From Synechococcus sp. Baikal-G1 (GTDB lineage Bacteria > Cyanobacteriota > Cyanobacteriia > PCC-6307 > Cyanobiaceae), in contig NSII01000111.1 in assembly GCA_002737305.1 (NCBI GenBank), positions 1 to 32,171 on the forward strand: a stretch of DNA of 32,171 nt. The letters are read 5' to 3'. The notes beneath the pieces are model-generated. The model searched no databases and was not told the origin of the DNA. It saw nothing but the letters and a program-made list of their open reading frames with translations. Both the position numbers and the translations under genes were made by a program. The stretch's first letter is position 1, and each line of letters opens with the position of its first letter. Positions 7,170-16,148 of this stretch are shown here, in pieces.

Positions 7170-7909
7170 CAGCCCACTCCGCTGGCCCTGCCTGCCAAAG
7201 GAGCGCCTGGCGGGGGAATGGCTGGCCGGGCAACCGTGGAGCCCTGGCTGGCGGGCTGGGGCGTGAAGTCCACCGGACTGGTGGGATAGATCGGCAACAC
7301 GGGCTGCCAGGGGCCAGCCAGGCCCTGGGCCGCAGCCGCCTGGCCCAGGGCCAGGAGCTCCAGCACGTCCAGGGGGGCATCCACCGCCGCGGGCAGGACC
7401 AGCTCCGGCGCCAGCCCCTGGGCGAAGGCCTCGCCGGGGCCAAACAGCCGGGGCTGCTCCAGTTCAGCTAGGGCGCCGAGGGCCCCGGGGTCGGCGCCAT
7501 AGCAACCCGCCACGGTGCCGCGCCGGGGCAGGTCCTGGACCAGCCAGAACCGCTCGACCGCCGCCAGCTCAGGCCGCTGGCGCATCAACCGCCGCGCCAC
7601 GGGTAAAAAACTGCCAACGCCATGCAGGGGCACGGCCAACTGCTGGGCCAAGGTGCGGGCCAAGACCACCGTGAGCCGGGTGCTGGTGAAGCCCCCCGGC
7701 CCCGTGGCCACCACCAGCCGGCCGATCTCGGGCCAGCGCGGGGCGGGCAGCAGCTGCTCCAGGCAGGGCAGCAGGGCGCCCGAGAGCTGGCGGCCCAGGG
7801 GGAAGGCCAGCACCTGGGGGGGCTCGGTAGCAGCCAAGGGCTGCAGGCCCACGGCCAGGCAGTCGCTGGAACTGTGCAGGGCCACCAGTAGGGACGCTCG
7901 GGCGCTCAT
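7169..7909 (-). CDS. tsaB: tRNA threonylcarbamoyladenosine biosynthesis protein TsaB (divergent)
   Basis: TsaB is the non-catalytic ASKHA-fold partner of TsaD in making t6A37 on ANN-decoding tRNAs. The 246-residue protein starts at MSARASLLVALHSSSD; the usual first motif is close to LAIDTS, so the Asp is replaced by His here. The family signature GPGGFTSTRLTVVLARTLA is clear, matching the usual GPGSFTGLRIG segment. The C-terminus after YPTSPVDF is a Pro/Ala/Gly-rich tail. The ATG (7909-7907) overlaps the ycf34 stop as ATGA, and its own stop overlaps the next gene, so the three genes form a tight operon. A former glycoprotease (M22) label would describe the same family. Confidence 0.85.
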   Translation of the reverse strand: MSARASLLVALHSSSDCLAVGLQPLAATEPPQVLAFPLGRQLSGALLPCLEQLLPAPRWPEIGRLVVATGPGGFTSTRLTVVLARTLAQQLAVPLHGVGSFLPVARRLMRQRPELAAVERFWLVQDLPRRGTVAGCYGADPGALGALAELEQPRLFGPGEAFAQGLAPELVLPAAVDAPLDVLELLALGQAAAAQGLAGPWQPVLPIYPTSPVDFTPQPASQGSTVARPAIPPPGAPLAGRASGVG

Positions 7910-8157
7910 GTCGGCTGGGCCTGGCCGGGTCGCAGCCGCAGCCAGCGGCCAGGCTCGGCCTCGAAGCTGTCGCAGCTGCGCACATCCCACTCCACCCCCG
8001 CCTGGGCGTCGCCAAGATCAATCACCGCCACATGGATCCGGGGGGACTGGGGTACAAAACTGGGGGCGGCGCACAGGTGAGCCACCCCATGCTGCCGCTC
8101 CACCGCGTGATAGGCCTGGCAACGGTCCACCCAGTGGCAATCGACGCAAATGCACAT
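7906..8157 (-). CDS. ycf34: Ycf34 family protein, putative Fe-S binding
   Basis: A small protein of 83 residues beginning MCICVDCHWVDRCQAYH, with cysteines C2, C4, C7 and C13 and one more Cys in the segment VRSCDSFEAEP. Ycf34 is conserved in cyanobacteria and red-lineage plastids. The Synechocystis protein has been reported to bind an iron-sulfur cluster and to affect photosynthetic electron transport. The ATG at 8157 is chosen because MCICVDC is the family N-terminus; upstream in-frame codons also encode a Met at 8211 but are not family-like. It diverges from the CCA-adding gene and overlaps tsaB by 4 bases (ATGA). Confidence 0.9.
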   Translation of the reverse strand: MCICVDCHWVDRCQAYHAVERQHGVAHLCAAPSFVPQSPRIHVAVIDLGDAQAGVEWDVRSCDSFEAEPGRWLRLRPGQAQPT

Positions 8158-8256
8158 GCCACCGACGGATTGCCCCCAGCCATTCTGGCGCGCCCCTGGC
8201 CCCAAGCCCACCCCCCGGCCCTGGGCCTGGCGCCGCCCGTTTCCGGGCCTAGGGCG

Positions 8257-9588
8257 ATGACAGGGCCGGTGACACCTGACCAGCTGCCCCCCGACCCGCC
8301 CCTGGGCAGGCCTGCTGGGCCGCTGGCCCTAACCCCTGCGGCCGCCACCGAGTTGCTCTGGCAACGGCTGCGCACCGACCGCTGGCCGGTCCCCCGGGCG
8401 GCCCTGCCCGCCGATGCCGCCCTGGTGGGCGGGGCCGTGCGCGATGGCCTACTGGATCGGTTGGCGGAGCAGCCCGACCTGGACCTGGTGGTGAGCACGG
8501 ACGCCATCGGCCTCTGCCAGCGCCTGGCCAAGGAGCATGGCGGTTGTGCGGTAGTGCTGGATCCCCAACGGGACATCGCCCGGCTGGTGGTGCGTGGCTG
8601 GAGCCTGGACCTGGCCCGCCGCTGCGGCGGCAGCCTGGCGGCCGATCTGGCCCGGCGGGACTACCGCATCAATGCGATCGCCCTGCCCCTGGGCCCGGGC
8701 GAGCCGCTGGTGGATCCCCTCGGCGGGCTGGCCGACCTGCAGACGCGCCAGTTGGTGGCCGTGGACGAGGCCAACCTGCTCGACGATCCCCTGCGCCTGT
8801 TGCGCGGCATCCGCCTGGCCGCCCAACTCGACTTCAGCCTGGAGGCAGGCACCTGGGCCTGGATCCAGCGCCACCACCAACGCCTGGCCAGCGTGGCTGG
8901 CGAACGGGTGCTGGCGGAACTGGTCAAGCTGGCAGAAGCCCCCCGCGGCCACCAGGGGCTGCAGCAAGCCCTAGGGGCAGGCCTGCTGCAGCCCTGGGGC
9001 GCCGACACCCAGGCCGCAGCGGCCCTAGGGCGGCTCAGCCCAGAGCAGGCCCAAACCTGCGGCCTGACCCCCCATGAGCAGCACCAGGCCCTGCCCCTGG
9101 CCCGGCTAGCCCGCCTGTTTGACGCCCACGCCCTTGGGGGTTTGCGGGCCAGTCGCAAGCTGCAACAGCGCTGCCAGCGGCTGCGCCAGTGGTGGCAGCG
9201 GCTCGAGCCTGGGGTGCCTGGGAGCGGGGATCCAGGGGCCGCCATCGCCGCGCTCACGGAGCCGGAGCGGCTGGCCCTGCAACGCCAGCTGGAGGACGAA
9301 CTGCCCGCCCTGCTCCTGGCCTGGCCTGGCCCCCTGGCCCAACTCTGGCTAGGGCGCTGGCGCAACCCGAGCGATCCCCTCTTCCATCCCAAGCCCCCCC
9401 TCGATGGCCGCAGCCTGCAAACGGAACTGGGCCTGGCCCCTTCCCGCCGCCTAGGCGAACTGCTGGACCAACTCACCCTGGAACGGGCTTTTGGTCGCAT
9501 CGGCGACCGCGAGCAGGCCCTGCTCTGGTGTCGCCAGGCCCTGCGCCAGGCAAACACGCCTGGCGAAAAGGGCCCTCGCCGTGATTAA
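8257..9588 (+). CDS. cca: CCA tRNA nucleotidyltransferase / poly(A) polymerase family
   Basis: This class II nucleotidyltransferase adds or repairs the 3' CCA end of tRNAs, although some cyanobacterial members of the family act as A-adding enzymes or poly(A) polymerases. The 443-residue protein shows LVGGAVRDGLL (GGAVRD at 58-63), the metal-binding aspartates D74 and D76 in PDLDLVV, RRDYRINAIA (133-142) and DDPLRLLRGIRLAAQL of the neck region. ATG 8257 is chosen since upstream in-frame sequence runs antisense through ycf34 and is unlike the family. The N-terminal 45 residues are Pro/Leu-rich and could be shorter in reality. Confidence 0.93.
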   Translation: MTGPVTPDQLPPDPPLGRPAGPLALTPAAATELLWQRLRTDRWPVPRAALPADAALVGGAVRDGLLDRLAEQPDLDLVVSTDAIGLCQRLAKEHGGCAVVLDPQRDIARLVVRGWSLDLARRCGGSLAADLARRDYRINAIALPLGPGEPLVDPLGGLADLQTRQLVAVDEANLLDDPLRLLRGIRLAAQLDFSLEAGTWAWIQRHHQRLASVAGERVLAELVKLAEAPRGHQGLQQALGAGLLQPWGADTQAAAALGRLSPEQAQTCGLTPHEQHQALPLARLARLFDAHALGGLRASRKLQQRCQRLRQWWQRLEPGVPGSGDPGAAIAALTEPERLALQRQLEDELPALLLAWPGPLAQLWLGRWRNPSDPLFHPKPPLDGRSLQTELGLAPSRRLGELLDQLTLERAFGRIGDREQALLWCRQALRQANTPGEKGPRRD

Positions 9589-9808
9589 CTTCCCAAGCAC
9601 AGTCGTTGCTAACGACCTGAATTGCGCCTGTTAGGGCAAAGCTCTCGTTCTGAAAGCCTCCGTTCTGGATCTTTCCAAACAGACGGTGATCCCCGGACTT
9701 CAGGACAACGCAGAAACGGACAACGGCTCAAAGGTCGGGTCCCTGTTTTTCAGCGTCAGCTCGCAACCCCGACCGGCCCACCCCCCAGTTCCTTTCTCTC
9801 CCGATCCC
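9589..9808 (+). promoter_or_regulatory. Long leader of the RRM protein gene, with two inverted repeats
   Basis: This 220-base gap is visibly less GC-rich than its surroundings and holds no convincing gene. GTCGTT (9602-9607) and AACGAC (9611-9616) form a 6-bp stem with a 3-base loop. GGTCGGG (9733-9739) and CCCGACC (9768-9774) can form a 7-bp stem around a 28-base loop close to the start codon. Leaders of cyanobacterial RRM protein genes are often regulatory, for example in the cold; this role is inferred here. Confidence 0.4.
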
Positions 9809-10246
9809 ATGAGCGTTCGTCTTTACGTCGGCAACCTGCCCCAGAGCTTTGATGCCAAGGAGCTCGAAGCCCTCTTCGCCGCCGTTGGCGAAGGCGTGCG
9901 CTTCAAGGCCGTTCAGGATCGGGAGACGGGTGCCAGCCGCGGCTTCGGGTTCGCCAATGTCGAAGAGGAAGCCCTCGCCGACCAGGTGATCGAGCAGCTC
10001 AACGGCCGCGACTTTGGCGGCAACAACCTGCGCATTGAGCGCTCCGAGCGTCGCGACCCCCGCAGCGGCGCCCCAGGTAACGACCGCCGTCCCGGCGCTG
10101 GCGCTGCCCCCTCGACCGTGGCCCGCAAGGCCATCAACAAGGTTGTGCACAGCGACACGATCGTCGAAGGCGCCCCCGACCCCCGCTGGTCCGGCGAACT
10201 GGCCAAACTCAAGGCCCTCCTAGCCGACCAGAAGACCCCCGTCTGA
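9809..10246 (+). CDS. Single-RRM RNA-binding protein (Rbp type)
   Basis: A 145-residue RNA-binding protein with one RRM: RNP2 is LYVGNL (residues 5-10) and RNP1 is RGFGFANV (44-51). Together they carry the aromatic residues that contact RNA. The RRM ends near IERSERRDPR and is followed by a Gly/Arg/Pro linker. A distinct conserved-looking tail then contains INKVVHSDTIVEGAPDP, ending with a short Leu/Lys helix. Cyanobacterial Rbp proteins act in RNA metabolism, cold response and, in some species, mRNA localisation to thylakoids. ATG 9809 (MSVRLYVGN) is the family start; an upstream in-frame ATG at 9686 would add 41 unlikely residues. Which Rbp subgroup this is cannot be decided here. Confidence 0.92.
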   Translation: MSVRLYVGNLPQSFDAKELEALFAAVGEGVRFKAVQDRETGASRGFGFANVEEEALADQVIEQLNGRDFGGNNLRIERSERRDPRSGAPGNDRRPGAGAAPSTVARKAINKVVHSDTIVEGAPDPRWSGELAKLKALLADQKTPV

Positions 10247-10282
10247 GCCAACCTGGACCCCCTTCTGATCCCCCAGGCCCCT

Positions 10283-11275
10283 GTGGTCGTTAACAAGCTC
10301 TGGACCTGGCGGGGTCACCAGATCAGCTACTGCTGCGCCCCCTGGGACGGCCCTAGCCTCCCCGCAGCCCCCTCCCCTATCGATGGGGTGCAAGCTGACG
10401 CTCCCGCGAACGGCCTCCCTCCCGGGGGGGCCGTTCTTTTGATCCATGGCTTCGGTGCCTCCAAGGGCCACTGGCGCCACAACCTGCCGGCCCTGGCGGC
10501 CGTGGGCCAGGTTTACGCCATTGACCTGCTCGGCTTTGGGGCCAGCAGCAAGCCCCGCTCGCGCCTGGCCGATGAGCCCGAGGACCTGGGCTCGGTGCCC
10601 TACGGCTTCGACCTCTGGGCCGCTCTGGTAGTGGATTTCGTGCGCCAGGTGATTGGCCCTGGGGCGCCGGGCCTACGGCTGCAACTGGTGGGTAATTCGA
10701 TCGGTGGCGTGGTGGCCCTCAATGCCGCCCGGTTGCTGGCCGAGCAGGGCCAACCCCCCGCCCAGGTGATCCTGATCGATTGCGCCCAGCGCACCCTCGA
10801 TCGCAAACGGCTGGCGGAACTGCCGCCGCTGCAACGCTGGAGCCGGCCCCTGCTGATGGGCCTGGTGCGTCAACGCTGGTTGATCGGCAGCCTGTTCAGC
10901 CTGCTGGCCCGGCCGCCCGTGGTGCGCCAGGTGCTGAGCCAGGCCTACCCGAGCGGCGCCAACTGTGATGACGACCTGGTGGAGATCCTGGTGGGCCCAA
11001 GCCGGGACCCCGGCGCCAGGGAAAGTTTCCGCGGCTTCGTCAACCTGTTTGACGACCGCCTGGCCCCGGAGCTGCTGGCCCAACTCCAGGGCCCGGTGCG
11101 CCTGCTCTGGGGGGAGGCGGACCCTTGGGAGAGCGTGGCCGAGGCCCAGGAATGGCAACACAATTTCCCGTGTATTCAGGAGCTGCGGGTGTTACCCGGA
11201 CTGGGCCACTGCCCCCACGATGAAGCCCCCGAGCAGGTCAATCCGATCCTGATCGAGTGGCTGCAAAAGGCCTAA
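10283..11275 (+). CDS. Alpha/beta fold hydrolase
   Basis: A 330-residue alpha/beta hydrolase with a full catalytic set: oxyanion motif [13 protein letters not shown], nucleophile S139 in [12 protein letters not shown]280 in [10 protein letters not shown] and H309 in GLGHCPHDE. The pattern with GFGASSKP and NSIGG resembles cyanobacterial relatives of plant pheophytinase/chlorophyll dephytylase-type hydrolases, but the substrate cannot be told from sequence alone. Start is GTG 10283 (MVVNKLWTW), 36 bases after the RRM gene. There is a variable Pro/Ala-rich insertion between about residues 24 and 47. It converges on crtB with a hairpin-rich gap between them. Confidence 0.88.
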   Translation: MVVNKLWTWRGHQISYCCAPWDGPSLPAAPSPIDGVQADAPANGLPPGGAVLLIHGFGASKGHWRHNLPALAAVGQVYAIDLLGFGASSKPRSRLADEPEDLGSVPYGFDLWAALVVDFVRQVIGPGAPGLRLQLVGNSIGGVVALNAARLLAEQGQPPAQVILIDCAQRTLDRKRLAELPPLQRWSRPLLMGLVRQRWLIGSLFSLLARPPVVRQVLSQAYPSGANCDDDLVEILVGPSRDPGARESFRGFVNLFDDRLAPELLAQLQGPVRLLWGEADPWESVAEAQEWQHNFPCIQELRVLPGLGHCPHDEAPEQVNPILIEWLQKA

Positions 11276-11292
11276 CAGGCCTGAAAAGGCCT
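11264..11292 (-). terminator. Probable terminator between the hydrolase gene and crtB
   Basis: Three copies of the self-complementary hexamer AGGCCT sit at 11268-11273, 11277-11282 and 11287-11292. On the minus strand, the two left copies form a 6-bp stem with a GTT loop followed by TTTT (11267-11264), an intrinsic terminator shape for crtB. On the plus strand, the two right copies form a stem closed by a GAAA tetraloop, without a T-run. The site overlaps the last codons of the hydrolase gene. Confidence 0.45.
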
Positions 11293-11326
11293 AAAAAGCG
11301 ATCCCTATCCCCTAGCAGCCGCCCGG

Positions 11327-12271
11327 TTAGCGGGTCTGGGAAATCACGTAGGAGAAGGGCAGCTCCAGCAACTTGCCGAGCCGGGGCACATAGGCCCGGT
11401 GATTAAACACGTCGTAGTTCAATTGCTCGATCACATCGAGGATGCCCCGGTAGAGCCGCAGGGACGTCCACACGGGCCAGCGGGCATCGGGGGCCAACCA
11501 GCGCACCCCAGCCTCGGAGCGGGCAAACCAATGGCGGGCCCGCTCGAGCTGGAAGGCCATCAGGGCCCGCCAGTTGTCGTTGAGGGTGCCGGCGAGTAAC
11601 TCTGCCTCGGAATAATTGAAGCGCTTCAGATCGTCCAAGGGCAGGTAGATGCGGCCCCGACCGCGATCCTCGCCCACATCGCGCAGGATATTGGTGAGCT
11701 GGTTAGCGATGCCGAGGGCAACGGCCGCCTCGGAGGTATCGGGGCGCTCGCTCCAGGGGGCGGTGGTGTAAGCCGGATCCACCCCCATCACCTCCTGGGT
11801 CATCAGGCCGACCGTGCCCGCCACCCGATAGCAATAGAGCTCCAGTTCCGAGAAGCTGGCATAGCGATGCTGGAGCAGGTCCATGCGCTGGCCCTCGATC
11901 ATGTCGAGGTAGGGCTGCAGGGGCTGGGGATAGCGCTCCAAGGTATCCACCATCACCCGGTCGAGGTCATCGCAGACATGGCCTTCAAACAGGCGGCGGG
12001 TGCGCCCTTCCCAGGCATCGAGCCGCTCGGACAATTCAGCCACCGGGCGCTGCTGGGCCTCCGGGCTGTCCATCAGCTCGTCGGTGCGGCGACACCAGAC
12101 GTAAATCGCCCAGATCGCCCGGCGCTTGGCCTGGGGCATCAACAGGGTGCCCAGGTAGAAGGTTTTGGCCCACTGGGCCGTTTCTTGCCGGCAGGCCTCA
12201 TAGGCCTGAGCCAGCTCTAGCCCTAGGCCGGCTGACCCCCTTGCGGATCCCACGGATGAAGCCAGGGCCAC
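11327..12271 (-). CDS. crtB: Phytoene synthase (CrtB)
   Basis: CrtB joins two geranylgeranyl diphosphates into 15-cis-phytoene, the entry step to carotenoids. Both Asp-rich diphosphate/Mg sites are present: DELMD in WCRRTDELMDS and DVGED in NILRDVGEDRGRGRIYLP. The segments AKTFYLGTLLMP and ANQLTNILRD are typical of the family. GTG 12271 is used as start, giving 314 residues and placing it two bases after the pds stop. A longer form from an ATG at 12349 would overlap pds, and a shorter one from GTG 12253 is also possible. It is downstream of pds in the same operon. Confidence 0.94.
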   Translation of the reverse strand: MALASSVGSARGSAGLGLELAQAYEACRQETAQWAKTFYLGTLLMPQAKRRAIWAIYVWCRRTDELMDSPEAQQRPVAELSERLDAWEGRTRRLFEGHVCDDLDRVMVDTLERYPQPLQPYLDMIEGQRMDLLQHRYASFSELELYCYRVAGTVGLMTQEVMGVDPAYTTAPWSERPDTSEAAVALGIANQLTNILRDVGEDRGRGRIYLPLDDLKRFNYSEAELLAGTLNDNWRALMAFQLERARHWFARSEAGVRWLAPDARWPVWTSLRLYRGILDVIEQLNYDVFNHRAYVPRLGKLLELPFSYVISQTR

Positions 12272-12273
12272 GC

Positions 12274-13950
<1,677 letters not shown>

Positions 13951-14304
13951 ATGGCTGACACCCTGATCAAATCGACGACCCGCCACATCCGGCTGTTCAC
14001 CGCCCGGGTTGAAGACGGCCAGCTGGTGGCGGATGCCAGTCAGCTGACCATGGACGTGGACCCCGATAACGAATTCCTCTGGGATGCCCCGGTGCTGGAG
14101 AAGCTGCAGCAGCGCTTCCGGGATCTGGTGGCCAGCCACGCCGGCGCCGACCTCACCGACTACACCCTGCGCCGGATCGGCTCCGACCTGGAGGGCACCG
14201 TGCGCCAGCTTCTGCAAGCCGGGGAGTTGCGCTACAACCCCGACGCCCGGGTGCTGAATTACTCGATGGGCCTGCCCCGCAGCCCGGAAGAGGAGCAGAC
14301 ATGA
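13951..14304 (+). CDS. ndhM: NAD(P)H-quinone oxidoreductase subunit M
   Basis: NdhM is an oxygenic-photosynthesis-specific subunit of the NDH-1 complex. It is placed on the hydrophilic arm and is needed for respiration, cyclic electron flow and CO2 uptake. The 117-residue protein starts at ATG 13951 ([20 protein letters not shown]). It contains the family segments [30 protein letters not shown] and [18 protein letters not shown]. The length fits the family. Its TGA (14302-14304) overlaps the ATG of the following gene (ATGA), so the two are likely translated together. Confidence 0.96.
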   Translation: MADTLIKSTTRHIRLFTARVEDGQLVADASQLTMDVDPDNEFLWDAPVLEKLQQRFRDLVASHAGADLTDYTLRRIGSDLEGTVRQLLQAGELRYNPDARVLNYSMGLPRSPEEEQT

Positions 14305-14996
14305 GCCGCTCCTATCGCAACGATCCACCGCCCGCCCGGGGGGGCGGCCGCTCCGCCGACTACGGCCCCGCCAGGCGGGCCTACGGCTACGACGAACGCG
14401 ATTCCTATGGCGACCCAGGCCGCGCCGCCCCTCGCCAGCCAGGCCGTTCCGGCAATGGCAACGGGTCTGGCGGTGGCCAGGGTGGGCCCGATGGCAATGG
14501 CGGCGGCCCCCCTCCGTTCAACGTGGCGCGAATTGCGGTGCTGGCCGGAGTGCTGGTGCTGGGAATCGGCGTGGGCGTCACAATCTCCAGCAATACCCAG
14601 GGAGACCAGGGCAACATCGCCAGCAGCCAGCAGCTCGATATGGCCGTGGCGGACCCGGAATTCTGCAAGCAGTGGGGTGCCAGTGCCTTCGTGATGGACC
14701 TGCAGATGTACACAACCATGAACCCTTCAACAAGTTTCGTGACCCAGCCGAAACTGCAGCCGGGCTGCGTCATTCGCCGCGAAAACTGGGCCGTGCTGCA
14801 GAAACAAGGGGCGATCACGGGTGAACAGATGCGCGAGTGCAAACAACGGATGAACACCTTTGCCTACACGGGCTCGGTCAAGGACAAACCCGAAGTGCGC
14901 TGCGTCTACCAATCCGACATCGTCGACAACAAATTCCAAACCAAGGGTGTCGCTGATGACGCCGCCGGACTCACACCAGAGGCCGATAAGTTCTAG
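14301..14996 (+). CDS. DUF3172 membrane protein
   Basis: A 231-residue protein assigned to DUF3172, a cyanobacterial family of unknown function. The N-terminal 72 residues are polar and rich in Arg, Tyr, Gly and Pro, including a glycine/asparagine tract. One transmembrane helix follows (about residues 76-95, [19 protein letters not shown]). The C-terminal domain has four cysteines (C122, C156, C180, C201) that could form two disulfides if it faces the thylakoid lumen or periplasm. The ATG overlaps the ndhM stop by 3 bases, suggesting a role linked to NDH-1, which is inference from context only. Confidence 0.8.
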   Translation: MSRSYRNDPPPARGGGRSADYGPARRAYGYDERDSYGDPGRAAPRQPGRSGNGNGSGGGQGGPDGNGGGPPPFNVARIAVLAGVLVLGIGVGVTISSNTQGDQGNIASSQQLDMAVADPEFCKQWGASAFVMDLQMYTTMNPSTSFVTQPKLQPGCVIRRENWAVLQKQGAITGEQMRECKQRMNTFAYTGSVKDKPEVRCVYQSDIVDNKFQTKGVADDAAGLTPEADKF

Positions 14997-15015
14997 CCAA
15001 CTTCAGGTTAAACTC

Positions 15016-15047
15016 GTTCCTATGCGTTCCTATTGCGTTCCTATTGC
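15016..15047 (+). repeat. Three tandem copies of an 11-base motif
   Basis: GTTCCTATGC (15016-15025), GTTCCTATTGC (15026-15036) and GTTCCTATTGC (15037-15047) follow each other directly, the first copy lacking one T. They lie in the short convergent gap between the DUF3172 gene and rbcR, which is more AT-rich than the surroundings. No function is known to me. Confidence 0.8.
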
Positions 15048-15082
15048 AAGGTTCGGGAGCAGGTTGCGTTCATTGGCGGCAA

Positions 15083-15100
15083 TGGGTTACTTTTAACCCA
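15083..15100. terminator. Weak bidirectional hairpin at the end of rbcR
   Basis: TGGGTTA (15083-15089) pairs with TAACCCA (15094-15100) around a CTTT loop. It overlaps the rbcR stop codon and lies between convergent genes, so it may end transcription from either side. There is no clear T-run on either strand, hence low confidence. Confidence 0.3.
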
Positions 15101-16055
15101 AGGACTGGACTTGGGGCTGGCGTAGGGGACTGTCGGGGCTGGCGAACACGGGCAAAATTTCGCGGCGGAAGGCTTCTGCGGCCCTGGAGCAATAGCGGGC
15201 CGGATGGGTGATCAACTTGAGTTGGCGGCGCACCTGCAAGTCGGCCAATACCGGCCGGAAAATCGAGCCGGCCGCCAACTCCCGTTCAATCGAGACCACC
15301 GGCAGGAAGGCGGCCCCCAGGCCGCTTTGCACGGCGTTCTTGATCGCCTCAAAGGAATTGAGCTCCATCTCGATCTTGAGCCGGCCCACGTCCAGGCCCG
15401 ATCGGGCTAGCAGCTGGTCCACCATCTTGCGGGTGGTGGACTGGGCATCGAGGCAGACAAACCCGAGCCGGTACAGGTCGTCCTTGCTGAGCTCCCCCAG
15501 CCGGGCCAGGGGATGTTTCACCGGCAGCACCAGGGCCAGCTCATCGCTGGCATAGGGCACCACCTGGAGGAGATCGTTGAGGTCGGCGGGCAGCTCGCCG
15601 CCAATGATCGCCAGATCCACCTGGCCATTGGCCACGCTCCAACCCGTGCGGCGGGTGCTGTGCACCTGCAGTTGCACGGCCACGTCGGGATACTTCTGGC
15701 GAAACAGGCCGATCATGCGCGGCATCAGGTAGGTGCCGGTGGTCTGGCTGGCTCCCACCACCAGGGAGCCGCCGCGCAGGTTGTGGAGGTCGTCGAGGGC
15801 GCGGCAGGCCTCCTGGCACTGGCTGAGGATGCGGTCGCAGTAGCTGAGCAGCAGGTGGCCCGCTTCGGTGAGCTGGGCCTTGCGCCCGCCCCGATCAAAC
15901 AGGGAGACATCGAGCTGCTTCTCCAGGTTCTGGATCTGGAGGCTGACCGCTGGCTGGGTCACATACAAGCTGTCGGCCGCTTTTTTGAAGCTGCCTTCAC
16001 TGGCAATGGCCCGCAGGATGCGCAGCTGGTCAAGGGTGAACGGCAGATCAGCCAT
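15093..16055 (-). CDS. rbcR: LysR-type regulator RbcR (Ycf30)
   Basis: RbcR is the cyanobacterial/plastid LysR regulator that activates Rubisco genes and responds to carbon metabolism. The 320-residue protein starts at ATG 16055 with [18 protein letters not shown]. The winged-helix region (about residues 6-65) carries [24 protein letters not shown]. The effector domain shows [36 protein letters not shown] and [20 protein letters not shown], which match RbcR more closely than NdhR/CcmR or CmpR as I recall them. A longer form from an in-frame ATG at 16097 is unlikely. It diverges from an NnrU-family gene across about 90 bases. Confidence 0.88.
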   Translation of the reverse strand: MADLPFTLDQLRILRAIASEGSFKKAADSLYVTQPAVSLQIQNLEKQLDVSLFDRGGRKAQLTEAGHLLLSYCDRILSQCQEACRALDDLHNLRGGSLVVGASQTTGTYLMPRMIGLFRQKYPDVAVQLQVHSTRRTGWSVANGQVDLAIIGGELPADLNDLLQVVPYASDELALVLPVKHPLARLGELSKDDLYRLGFVCLDAQSTTRKMVDQLLARSGLDVGRLKIEMELNSFEAIKNAVQSGLGAAFLPVVSIERELAAGSIFRPVLADLQVRRQLKLITHPARYCSRAAEAFRREILPVFASPDSPLRQPQVQSLG

Positions 16056-16148
16056 GAAGTGGCCCGATGGAGGCTCGCACCGGCAGGCGAACGGCAACTG
16101 TAGGCGGGGATCCCCGTTCGCCAGAATCTGACACTGCTTGTCATCACC

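Noticed and set aside
8032-8256. Upstream extension of the CCA-adding enzyme reading frame to an ATG at 8032
   Set aside because: This stretch is antisense to ycf34, is unlike the enzyme family, and an ATG at 8257 gives a normal N-terminus.
14422-14520. Glycine/asparagine-rich tract of the DUF3172 protein as a possible separate repeat element
   Set aside because: The DNA shows no regular unit; it is a low-complexity linker inside one reading frame.
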